Part shown: one piece after another, positions 1 to 5,615 of the stretch
How the letters are laid out: every line of letters begins with the position of its first letter
Numbering within the stretch: the first letter of the stretch is position 1
Source: an uncultured Muribaculaceae bacterium
GTDB taxonomy: Bacteria > Bacteroidota > Bacteroidia > Bacteroidales > Muribaculaceae
DNA length: 5,699 nt
Direction: 5' to 3'
NCBI GenBank assembly: GCA_910583775.1
Contig: CAJTYD010000106.1
Span: forward strand, 1-5,699
Position numbers and translations under genes: made by a program
The notes under the pieces: generated by a model
What the model saw: the letters and a program-made list of their open reading frames with translations, nothing else
What the model was told of the DNA's origin: nothing
Database searches by the model: none

Positions 1-52
1 TCGACCCCCTGCTCCCAAAGCAGGTGCGCTAACCGGACTGCGCTACGCCCCG
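1..52 (-). tRNA. tRNA-Pro (anticodon TGG), 3' part cut by the window edge
   Basis: Read on the minus strand from position 52, the sequence begins CGGGGCGTAGCGCAG, which gives the acceptor 5' strand and the start of the D arm. The D loop contains GG followed by TTAGCGC. The anticodon stem CCTGC pairs with GCAGG around the 7-base loop TTTGGGA (13-19 on the plus strand). The anticodon TGG (15-17) reads proline codons CCN. The first base C and the overall pattern fit bacterial proline tRNAs. The T arm and 3' acceptor strand lie beyond position 1, so the 3' end and any encoded CCA cannot be seen. A matching promoter lies just upstream. Confidence 0.95.
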
Positions 53-62
53 AAAGTGTTTG

Positions 63-93
63 CAAAGTTACAATTATTTTTCAATTTGTCAAA
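63..93 (-). promoter_or_regulatory. Bacteroidota-type promoter of the tRNA-Pro gene
   Basis: On the minus strand there is a TTTG (-33 element, 90-93), a 19-base spacer, and TAACTTTG (-7 element, 63-70). This matches the known Bacteroides primary sigma factor consensus TTTG-N19-TAnnTTTG exactly. The -7 box ends 10 bases before the tRNA 5' end, so transcription should start only a few bases ahead of the mature tRNA, as expected for a stable RNA gene. The site is seen directly; its use as a promoter is inferred. Confidence 0.85.
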
Positions 94-155
94 ATGTTTG
101 TAAGTTTTTATGAATTTGTCGCGTTTTTTTACAGGAGGCCTGTGCTGACGCTTTC

Positions 156-253
156 CCGTGACTTCGCCGCTCCGCGGCTCGTCACGGTAGGGAGAGGGTT
201 TCACTTCCCCACGGCTTACACCGTGGGTTGTAAAGACATCGCCCCTCCGGGGC
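156..253. repeat. Cluster of three GC-rich stem-loops (REP-like palindromic element)
   Basis: Three hairpins lie close together. Hairpin 1 pairs 156-162 (CCGTGAC) with 181-187. Inside it 166-170 (GCCGC) pairs with 174-178, separated by a small internal loop. Hairpin 2 pairs 208-214 (CCCACGG) with 221-227 around a 6-base loop. Hairpin 3 pairs 241-245 (GCCCC) with 249-253 around TCC. None is followed by a clear T run on either strand, so simple terminators are unlikely. The dense GC palindromes between two genes resemble extragenic palindromic repeats that occur in many copies in Bacteroidota genomes, but copy number cannot be judged here. The borders are approximate. The element has no protein of its own. 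Confidence 0.6.
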
Positions 254-264
254 TTTGCGGGTAG

Positions 265-385
265 CGACATTCCAATCCCTGACTGAAGCAAAAAATCTAT
301 CAGGGGCTTACGCGGCATCGACAGCCAATACCCGACTGAGACAAAATATCTATCCGGGGATTTGCTCGGCATCGACAGCCAGACG
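265..385. repeat. 54-bp direct tandem repeat, about 2.2 copies
   Basis: Unit 1 spans 265-318, unit 2 spans 319-372, and a partial third copy (CGACAGCCA plus a few bases) spans 373-385. By eye the two full units match at about 43 of 55 aligned positions, with compensating one-base indels that keep the period at 54. The best conserved parts are CCAAT, GACTGA, ATCTATC, GGGG and CGGCAT/CGACA. Each unit contains a short inverted repeat: CCCTGA (277-282) with TCAGGG (300-305) in unit 1, and CCCG (331-334) with CGGG (355-358) in unit 2. It follows the stem-loop cluster directly and may be part of the same element. Because 54 is a multiple of three, both strands stay open across it, which creates spurious reading frames. 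Confidence 0.75.
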
Positions 386-470
386 TTTTGAGTTTTCAGA
401 GCATGGGGATGAGTGTTTTGGGAGGGTGAAGCGTAATAATTATTATATGTCTTTAACTGAAATGCGAATC
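386..470 (+). other. Gene-free leader before the GH43 gene
   Basis: This stretch between the tandem repeat and the GH43 start codon must contain, or lie downstream of, that gene's promoter. I find no good TTTG-N19-TAnnTTTG match on the plus strand. A TTTG at 387-390 has no acceptable -7 partner at the right distance. The only other structure is a perfect 12-base A/T palindrome at 434-445. In-frame ATGs at 447 and 462 precede the chosen start at 471. Confidence 0.4.
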
Positions 471-2156
471 ATGAAATATACGAAGATTGCGTGCGCCATG
501 GCTCTGCTGATCGGAGGAGGCGTTGTTGCAAACGCGGATAATAACGGAAACAAAAGCACAAACAAAGGCAATTATGTGTCGAAGGTGTGGAACCCGGACA
601 AGGGGGACGGCACTTACGTGAACCCGATCATCAACGCCGACTACAGCGACCCGGACGTGATACGCGTGGGCGAGGATTTCTGGCTCACCGCCTCAAGCTT
701 CTGCAACGCCCCGGGTCTCCCGCTGCTCCACAGCACGGATCTCGTGAACTGGGAGATCGCCGGCTATGCCCTCCCCCGCCTCTATCCGCTGGATTTCTAC
801 AGTCGTCCGCAACACGGCAAAGGTGTATGGGCGCCTTCGATCCGCCATCACGACGGCGAATATTTCATCTACTGGGGCGATCCCGACTTCGGCGTCTTCA
901 TGGTGAAGGCCTCCGATCCGCGCGGCGAATGGAGCAAACCCGTGCTCGTCTGGGAAGGCAAGGGCATCATCGACAGCTGCCCGCTCTGGGACGAGGACGG
1001 TAAGGCTTATCTGGTAAACTCCTGGGCCAAGAGCCGCAGCGGGTTCAACTCCGCGCTGACCGTAAGCGAGCTGAGCGCCGACGGCTCGAAGGTGATCGGC
1101 GACCCGGTGCTTGTCTACGACGGGATGCCCGACGGCAACCACACCGTGGAAGGGCCCAAATTCTACAAACGTAACGGCTATTATTACATCCTCGCTCCGG
1201 CGGGGGGCGTCGCTCCCGGCTGGCAGATCGCGCTCAGATCGCGCTCGCCATACGGTCCTTACGAAGCCAAGACCGTGATGGCGCAGGGTAAAACCGACAT
1301 CAACGGTCCTCATCAGGGCGGCTGGATCGACACCGGCACCGGCGACCACTGGTTCATCAACTTCCAGGACAAGGGAGCGATCGGCCGCGTGACGCATCTC
1401 AATCCCATGCGCTGGGTCGACGACTGGCCCGTGATCGGCGTTGACAAAGACGGCGACGGCTGCGGCGAACCCGTAAGCCGCTACCGCAAACCCGTCACGC
1501 TCAAGAAATCAGTCAACAAAAATCCTCAGGAAAGCGACAGCTTCGGCTCGACCACCCTTTCGCCGCAATGGGAATGGTTCGCCAATTACGATCCCACCTC
1601 GTTCGGTTATGCCACCCCCTACGGTTATTTCCGCCTTTACGGCCACCGTATGTCGGAGAATTTCGCCAACATCCGCGAGACGGGCAATATACTCACCCAG
1701 AAATTTCCCAACGATACCTTTACGGCCACTGCCAAAGTTACCATGTCGGCAAACGGCGACCGCCAGCAGGGAGGCCCCGTGGTGATGGGTCGCGACTACT
1801 CGCGCTTGGCTATCGAAAGCTCAGGCAACAATTTTATAATCAAACAGATCACCTGCATCGGAGCCGACGAGGGCAAGCCCGAGGGGGCCGTGACCGTAGC
1901 CACCCTTCCCGCAACCCGCGTTAACTGCGAAGGTCCGGCCAAGACCACCGACATCGACCTCTGGACCCGCGTCACAGTCGATAAAAAAGGGATGGCTCGT
2001 TTCTACTATAGCACCGACGGCAAGAAATTCCTCCCCTCCGGCGATCCGTTTAAGGTACGCGAAGGCCACTGGATCGGAGCACGCATCGGCTTTGTCGCGT
2101 TGCAACCGGGAAAGGACCGCGGCTGGCTCGACATCCATGATTTCAAGATCGAATAA
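471..2156 (+). CDS. Secreted GH43 glycosidase (beta-xylosidase/alpha-L-arabinofuranosidase type) with C-terminal beta-sandwich domain
   Basis: This 561-residue enzyme is expected to remove xylose or arabinose residues from plant xylan/arabinan-type glycans, probably in the periplasm or at the surface. Residues 1-22 look like a signal peptide (Lys-rich start, hydrophobic core, likely cut after VANA). Residues 49-345 form the GH43 five-bladed propeller. The family's catalytic base is Asp60 in YSDPD, the pKa-modulating Asp is Asp168 in IDSCP, and the acid is Glu227 in VEGPK; His281 in GPHQGG fits the conserved metal-site histidine. Residues 355-561 match the concanavalin-A-like C-terminal domain of beta-xylosidases (GH43_C2/CBM91), including FTATAKV and HWIGARIGF. 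The layout resembles subfamily GH43_12. The start at 471 was chosen because the signal peptide begins there; the frame is open back to 255, but only through repeat DNA. No SusC/SusD genes are in view. The exact substrate cannot be read from the sequence. Confidence 0.93.
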   Translation: MKYTKIACAMALLIGGGVVANADNNGNKSTNKGNYVSKVWNPDKGDGTYVNPIINADYSDPDVIRVGEDFWLTASSFCNAPGLPLLHSTDLVNWEIAGYALPRLYPLDFYSRPQHGKGVWAPSIRHHDGEYFIYWGDPDFGVFMVKASDPRGEWSKPVLVWEGKGIIDSCPLWDEDGKAYLVNSWAKSRSGFNSALTVSELSADGSKVIGDPVLVYDGMPDGNHTVEGPKFYKRNGYYYILAPAGGVAPGWQIALRSRSPYGPYEAKTVMAQGKTDINGPHQGGWIDTGTGDHWFINFQDKGAIGRVTHLNPMRWVDDWPVIGVDKDGDGCGEPVSRYRKPVTLKKSVNKNPQESDSFGSTTLSPQWEWFANYDPTSFGYATPYGYFRLYGHRMSENFANIRETGNILTQKFPNDTFTATAKVTMSANGDRQQGGPVVMGRDYSRLAIESSGNNFIIKQITCIGADEGKPEGAVTVATLPATRVNCEGPAKTTDIDLWTRVTVDKKGMARFYYSTDGKKFLPSGDPFKVREGHWIGARIGFVALQPGKDRGWLDIHDFKIE

Positions 2157-2165
2157 AAGCTATTA

Positions 2166-2205
2166 AAGTCGTTTAAGAGGCAGTTTCTTAAACGACTTAC
2201 TTTTT
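2166..2205. terminator. Bidirectional intrinsic terminator between convergent genes
   Basis: A perfect 13-bp stem pairs 2166-2178 with 2186-2198 around a 7-base loop. On the plus strand it is followed by AC and five Ts (2201-2205), ending the GH43 transcript. On the minus strand it is followed by TTTAATAG and then CTTTTA, which can end the lipoprotein transcript. The minus-strand stop codon TAA (2199-2197) lies partly inside the stem, so the hairpin is shared tightly by both genes. Confidence 0.85.
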
Positions 2206-3018
2206 GAGCAAATCAAGCCAGTAGGCCGCAGCGACGGGAACCGCTCTCTCCTCCCCCTCGGGAGAGACGAAAACCAGTTCGGGGTTGCTTCCGTCGGCCA
2301 CGTCGGCATCATAAATCAGCTTCGACCCGTCGGCCGAATCAAAATAATAGGTAGTGGTTGCGGCCGTTCCCTCCGTAACCTTGCGTCCGGTCATCACCAT
2401 TGTCGGCAGGCCCTTCAGATCCGCGCCGTCAGAATAGGCGGCAAACCGGAAAACGAGTGCCCCTTTCCTGTCTTTGCACGAATCAATCCGGAATACCGAT
2501 CTCCCGTCGGCCGACACCAGGCATTCAACAGGCTTCCATCCTTTTCGCAGCGACGCGTCCAGGCTTCCCATCTCCCTGTTCACCAGAGAATCGAGCGCAA
2601 GCCTTTCGGCATGTGAAACATAAGGCACATCATACACGCTGTCACTGACCCAGACATAATCTCCGTCGCGCAGCGACCAGCCCCGCCAGCCATATCTCTC
2701 CCAGCAGGAGGGGCCCGACGAGGTCACCACATTCCGCAAAGAATCATCCACCATCACCTTATAGTATCCCCTCATCTCCTTTTCACCCGGGATATCTTTC
2801 AACGGATAAGGACGCTGCAGAGGATAGCTCACAAGAGAGGCAAACTTGAGGCTGTCGTTGTCGCTGATGGCCTCCACAAGATGTTTAACGCTCGGGGGCA
2901 GTGAATCGCATGCCATTACCCCGGAAACAGCCGCCGTCCGGCCCCTTCCGTCAGCGCATCCTCCGCTCAGGAAGGAGACAATCGCCAGAGTCAATACTGT
3001 AGAAATCGAGATGTGCAT
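2197..3018 (-). CDS. Probable lipoprotein of unknown function
   Basis: This 273-residue protein begins with a short hydrophobic segment (about residues 7-20) ending in LSGGC. Cys21 is the likely lipidation site, although Ser rather than Leu at -3 makes the lipobox imperfect. The rest is soluble, Asp/Ser-rich and has no membrane segment. Residues 47-100 (VEAISDNDSLKFASLVSYPLQ, then RPYPLKDI and a YYKVM segment) resemble an N-terminal region seen in other Bacteroidota exported proteins, where a short helix is followed by a 'yPL' strand and a GWRG-type segment; this is from memory and weak. I do not recognise a named domain or catalytic motif. It is the last gene of the minus-strand block. Its ATG lies inside the end of the lysozyme-like gene (28-base overlap), which suggests translational coupling. 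It ends in the shared terminator. Confidence 0.8.
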   Translation of the reverse strand: MHISISTVLTLAIVSFLSGGCADGRGRTAAVSGVMACDSLPPSVKHLVEAISDNDSLKFASLVSYPLQRPYPLKDIPGEKEMRGYYKVMVDDSLRNVVTSSGPSCWERYGWRGWSLRDGDYVWVSDSVYDVPYVSHAERLALDSLVNREMGSLDASLRKGWKPVECLVSADGRSVFRIDSCKDRKGALVFRFAAYSDGADLKGLPTMVMTGRKVTEGTAATTTYYFDSADGSKLIYDADVADGSNPELVFVSPEGEERAVPVAAAYWLDLLKK

Positions 3019-3611
3019 AATGCTAAGTTACGGTTTAGGGATTGATTGGATTGTGAGGAGTCATTCATGATTTCAAGAGAGGGAGCCGGAAGCTCCTCGA
3101 TAAACAGAGCTTCAAACTCCTCTATTCTTCGCTGTTTTATCTGCGCGTGTACTTTTCCGCGATAACGGCAATATGCAAGATAGGAAGAGCGTATGTCGCG
3201 GTTTCCATGCGTCAGTTTCCTTACAACGCTCGATCTCCTTGTCGCGCCCGACCCTATATTGTAGGCAAGCACGCCAAGCAGGAGGGAATCGGCTCCGAAC
3301 TCGCGGAAAACCGCACAGTTCTTAAGTAAATCCTTTCTGAGCAGCGCATCGGCCTCGGACTCCGAGAGTGCCTTGTGTCTACTGTATTTCTCTCCGGGAA
3401 GCACCTTGTGACCATAGCCCACCAAAGGCCAGTGTTTCGGCTGATGAAGAGTCTCATATTTCTTAATCAACTCCACGGCCTTTTCAAATGGTGCTGTCTG
3501 TTGCTGATCGGCGGCCGGAGAGGCAACGGCGTGCATCACAGGCTCCTTATCGGTAACGCCATACATGAGCACGACTATGACCGCCATCAATATTATTGAT
3601 AACTTTTTCAT
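2991..3611 (-). CDS. Exported GH24 (T4-type) lysozyme-like protein, active site incomplete
   Basis: This 206-residue protein has an N-terminal hydrophobic segment (residues 4-19) preceded by two lysines, so it is exported or membrane-anchored; a cut after AVA (28-30) is possible. Residues 43-170 match the GH24 lysozyme fold: IKKYETLH with the candidate catalytic Glu53, VGYGH (64-68), LSESEADALLRKDL (82-95), and LLGVLAYNIGSGA (111-123). The family would cleave the MurNAc-GlcNAc bond of peptidoglycan. The T4 lysozyme triad is Glu-x8-Asp-x5-Thr. Here the loop after Glu53 is about five residues shorter, the Asp is absent and the Thr position is Leu63, so activity is uncertain. A polar 36-residue tail follows the domain and overlaps the next gene. 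The start is the ATG at 3611; a TTG directly before it would add one residue. Confidence 0.85.
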   Translation of the reverse strand: MKKLSIILMAVIVVLMYGVTDKEPVMHAVASPAADQQQTAPFEKAVELIKKYETLHQPKHWPLVGYGHKVLPGEKYSRHKALSESEADALLRKDLLKNCAVFREFGADSLLLGVLAYNIGSGATRRSSVVRKLTHGNRDIRSSYLAYCRYRGKVHAQIKQRRIEEFEALFIEELPAPSLEIMNDSSQSNQSLNRNLALCTSRFLQY

Positions 3612-3717
3612 CAATAATCTAACGGACGGCAGAAGAAAAGGTTCATTTTTCAGCCCTCAAAGGGCATCATATATCACTTTTACGTTATTTTACTGTGACG
3701 ATGAGGAATCAGAGTCT
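3612..3717. other. Intergenic gap between LD-carboxypeptidase and lysozyme-like genes
   Basis: This 106-base gap holds one small hairpin (3653-3657 GCCCT with 3661-3665 AGGGC, three-base loop). On the minus strand it is followed by TGAAAAATG, not by a T run, so it is a poor terminator. I find no good TTTG-N19-TAnnTTTG promoter facing the lysozyme-like gene. Whether the lysozyme-like gene is read through from the LD-carboxypeptidase or has its own promoter stays open. Confidence 0.4.
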
Positions 3718-4665
3718 TTATGCAGGTTTTTCATACACAAGCCTTGCCTCTCTTGCGGAAACCTCAAGCCTCGCTTCCGCCCCTATAAGCAGAGGGCAGT
3801 TGTCTGCCACATGCCCCGCCGGGAAACCGAAAGCGACAGGCATGTCCCTCCTGCCGTAACGGAGGAGGAAGGCGCGAATCATCTCCTCCATCGTCCGAAA
3901 ATTGCGGTCGGCGGTATAATCTGTAAATCGTCCGACCACAACGCCGCGCAGACGCGAAATCACGCCCTGCATATAGAGCCGGTAAAGCACGCGCTCAAGC
4001 TTATAGATCGGCTCGTTGATATCTTCTATGAAGAGAATGCAGTCGGTGTCGAGAGTTTTGGCCAACATATCGAAAGGCGTCGCGGCAAGGCCGTTAAGCA
4101 CCGCCACGTTGCCCCCTATCAGCATTCCGGAGGCAGAGCCGGCGGTATTCTCAGCTCCCGTTGTCTCCGGGTCGCAGCTGAAAACGCAGTCCGGGAAGAC
4201 ACCCTCCTCCATGATTCTGAAAATCATCTCCGACCCTGATACGGCATCCTCTTTCCAGTCCTTGGCCATCGGGCCGTGGACTGACACAAGCCCGCCGTGA
4301 AGAGTAAGCGAGTGAAGCGCCGAAATGTCAGAGAAACCGATCAGCCACTTCGGATTATTGGCTATGATGCCCTCCGGAATCTCCGGCAGGAGATGCACAG
4401 CCCCATAACCGCCGCGCGCGCATAACACGGCTCGGACATCAGGCATCGTCCACGCGGTCAGAAAATCGTCGAGACGATCGGGCAGAGAGGCTGCATAATT
4501 CCCCTCGTGCGGGCCTTTGGCGTGCGGCATAACGACCGGACGATATCCCTTCCGCGATATATATTCGGCGGCGGAATCAATGAATTCATCCTTCACAATC
4601 GAGGCCGGAGCGATTATGGCGACACAGTCGCCCTTCTTAAGCCTCCCGGGAAATATGTTGTTCAT
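3718..4665 (-). CDS. ldcA: LD-carboxypeptidase (peptidase family S66)
   Basis: This 315-residue enzyme belongs to the family that cuts the L,D bond before the terminal D-Ala of muropeptide tetrapeptides, a step of peptidoglycan recycling. No signal peptide is seen, so it acts in the cytoplasm. The N-terminal KKGDCVAIIAPAS is typical of the family. The Ser-Glu-His triad is present, numbered from the ATG: Ser112 in IGFSDISALH, Glu214 in FIEDINEP, and His285 in FPAGHVADN. ARGGYG (83-88) and the LIGGN segment (182-186) are further family signatures, and the length is normal. The ATG at 4665 was chosen, 8 bases after the radical SAM stop. A TTG at 4677 would add four residues and overlap that stop codon. 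It is almost certainly co-transcribed with the upstream radical SAM gene. A few S66 members act on other peptides (for example microcin immunity proteins), but this one looks like ordinary LdcA. Confidence 0.93.
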   Translation of the reverse strand: MNNIFPGRLKKGDCVAIIAPASIVKDEFIDSAAEYISRKGYRPVVMPHAKGPHEGNYAASLPDRLDDFLTAWTMPDVRAVLCARGGYGAVHLLPEIPEGIIANNPKWLIGFSDISALHSLTLHGGLVSVHGPMAKDWKEDAVSGSEMIFRIMEEGVFPDCVFSCDPETTGAENTAGSASGMLIGGNVAVLNGLAATPFDMLAKTLDTDCILFIEDINEPIYKLERVLYRLYMQGVISRLRGVVVGRFTDYTADRNFRTMEEMIRAFLLRYGRRDMPVAFGFPAGHVADNCPLLIGAEARLEVSAREARLVYEKPA

Positions 4666-4673
4666 CGTCTGAA

Positions 4674-5459
4674 TCAATAATCCGAAACCTTAATTCCCCG
4701 TTCGCGCACCATCGCCGCGATCCGGTCGAGCTCCTCCTTCTCAACCTTCACCAGACGTTCCTCCGGCGTGGAGCGGTCGAGGCTGTAGAGCATCACCTCC
4801 TTGGGCTGAATCTTCTCGTAAGCCTTGATAAGCGCCTCGATCTCCTCGGGAGTGGTGTTGTCGACAGGCCTGCCGTCATGTTCGCCTCGAAGGAGCATCG
4901 TCTGGATGATACCCGTTCCGGAGAACTGCTTCAGCCCCTCCACCACGCGGTCGACGGTGAATTCCTTCGAAACCGGGCGGTCTATGAGGCGCATCGTCTT
5001 CTCCACGGCCGAATCGAGCTTGAGGATGTTGTTGTCAACGCGTTTCAGAGCCTCGGCAACCTCCGGATCGAAGATGCGGGTGGAATTGGTCAGCACCGAG
5101 ACCTTCGCGTTCGGGAAGTATTTGTCGCGAAGACGAAGCGTGTCGTCGATCACGCCCGCGAATTCCGGATGAAGCGTCGGTTCACCGTTGCCCGAGAAGG
5201 TAATGACATCAAGGGTCTCGCCGGCCTCCTTCATCGCCTTTAGCTTCGCCTCGAGGTCACGCGCCGTCTGCTCGCGCGTAGGGAGGCCGGTCTTTCCGGG
5301 TCCCTGCGCGTTGAAGCCCGCCTCGCAATAGAGACAGTCGAACGAGCACACCTTGCCGTCATTAGGCATCAGGTTGACGCCCAGCGACACGCCGAGCCGC
5401 CGGCTATGTATCGGCCCGAATATCGTTGAATGGAATAATATGGTCTGATTCTTTGGCAT
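4674..5459 (-). CDS. Radical SAM protein (COG0731-like), substrate unknown
   Basis: This 261-residue soluble protein has the radical SAM iron-sulfur motif C-x3-C-x2-C as CSFDCLYC (Cys38, Cys42, Cys45). A second SAM-binding motif, SGNGEPT, lies at 89-95, and the strand end VLTNST is typical of the barrel. The N-terminal FGPIHSRRLGVSLG followed by NLMPNDGK is the signature of a compact radical SAM group near COG0731, often loosely named 'Fe-S oxidoreductase' or MoaA/NifB-like. There is no C-terminal extra cluster domain (no SPASM-type Cys set). The reaction is unknown; annotation as a tRNA wyosine enzyme would be over-reading. It is the first gene of an operon with the LD-carboxypeptidase, 8 bases downstream, and has a good promoter about 70 bases upstream. 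Its ATG follows an A-rich stretch, normal for Bacteroidota. Confidence 0.9.
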   Translation of the reverse strand: MPKNQTILFHSTIFGPIHSRRLGVSLGVNLMPNDGKVCSFDCLYCEAGFNAQGPGKTGLPTREQTARDLEAKLKAMKEAGETLDVITFSGNGEPTLHPEFAGVIDDTLRLRDKYFPNAKVSVLTNSTRIFDPEVAEALKRVDNNILKLDSAVEKTMRLIDRPVSKEFTVDRVVEGLKQFSGTGIIQTMLLRGEHDGRPVDNTTPEEIEALIKAYEKIQPKEVMLYSLDRSTPEERLVKVEKEELDRIAAMVRERGIKVSDY

Positions 5460-5529
5460 TTTTTCTAAACAATTAACAAAAAAAATTCCATGACAGGCAA
5501 AGAAGTCACTTCCCGCCAGGAACCTGATG

Positions 5530-5561
5530 CAAAGTTAACTTAAGGATAACTCAATCGCAAA
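5530..5561 (-). promoter_or_regulatory. Bacteroidota-type promoter for the radical SAM/ldcA operon
   Basis: On the minus strand there is TTTG (-33 element, 5558-5561), a 20-base spacer, and TAACTTTG (-7 element, 5530-5537). The -7 box is the same as at the tRNA-Pro promoter in this window. It lies about 70 bases before the radical SAM start codon, giving a leader of roughly 60-65 bases with no obvious riboswitch-like structure. Confidence 0.8.
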
Positions 5562-5584
5562 TAAAATTTCTTTTATCGAGAATT

Positions 5585-5615
5585 ATTGATTTAAAAAATT
5601 AAAAACATATCTTTG
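5585..5615 (+). promoter_or_regulatory. Divergent Bacteroidota-type promoter facing out of the window
   Basis: On the plus strand there is ATTG (-33 element, 5585-5588, one base off TTTG), a 19-base A/T-rich spacer, and TATCTTTG (-7 element, 5608-5615, a full TAnnTTTG match). The remaining 84 bases contain only one ATG (5654), which stops after four codons. The gene served must therefore start beyond the window, with a leader of at least about 75 bases. Its product is unknown. Confidence 0.7.

Noticed and set aside
1..52. tRNA attachment site for an integrated element
   Set aside because: Such sites use the tRNA 3' end, which lies outside the window. The repeats are on the 5' side and there is no integrase.
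43..372. A 109-codon open frame on the minus strand
   Set aside because: It runs through the tandem repeat, the stem-loops and the tRNA promoter into the tRNA gene. Its length comes from the 54-base repeat period, and nothing in it resembles a known protein.
265..385. CRISPR array
   Set aside because: Only 2.2 copies in direct tandem contact, with no unique spacers between identical repeats and no cas genes in view.
255..470. A 72-residue N-terminal extension of the GH43 protein
   Set aside because: It would be translated repeat DNA and would place the signal peptide inside the protein. The ATG at 471 begins a normal signal peptide.
693..1397. A 234-codon open frame on the minus strand inside the GH43 gene
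   Set aside because: It lies opposite a clear GH43 catalytic domain with all active-site residues, so it is a shadow of a GC-rich gene.
3023..3030. A -7 promoter box (TAACTTAG on the minus strand) just before the lipoprotein ATG
   Set aside because: It has one mismatch and no TTTG at the proper distance, and would leave almost no leader.
3653..3665. Intrinsic terminator of the ldcA transcript
   Set aside because: The stem is only 5 bp and lacks a downstream T run on the minus strand.
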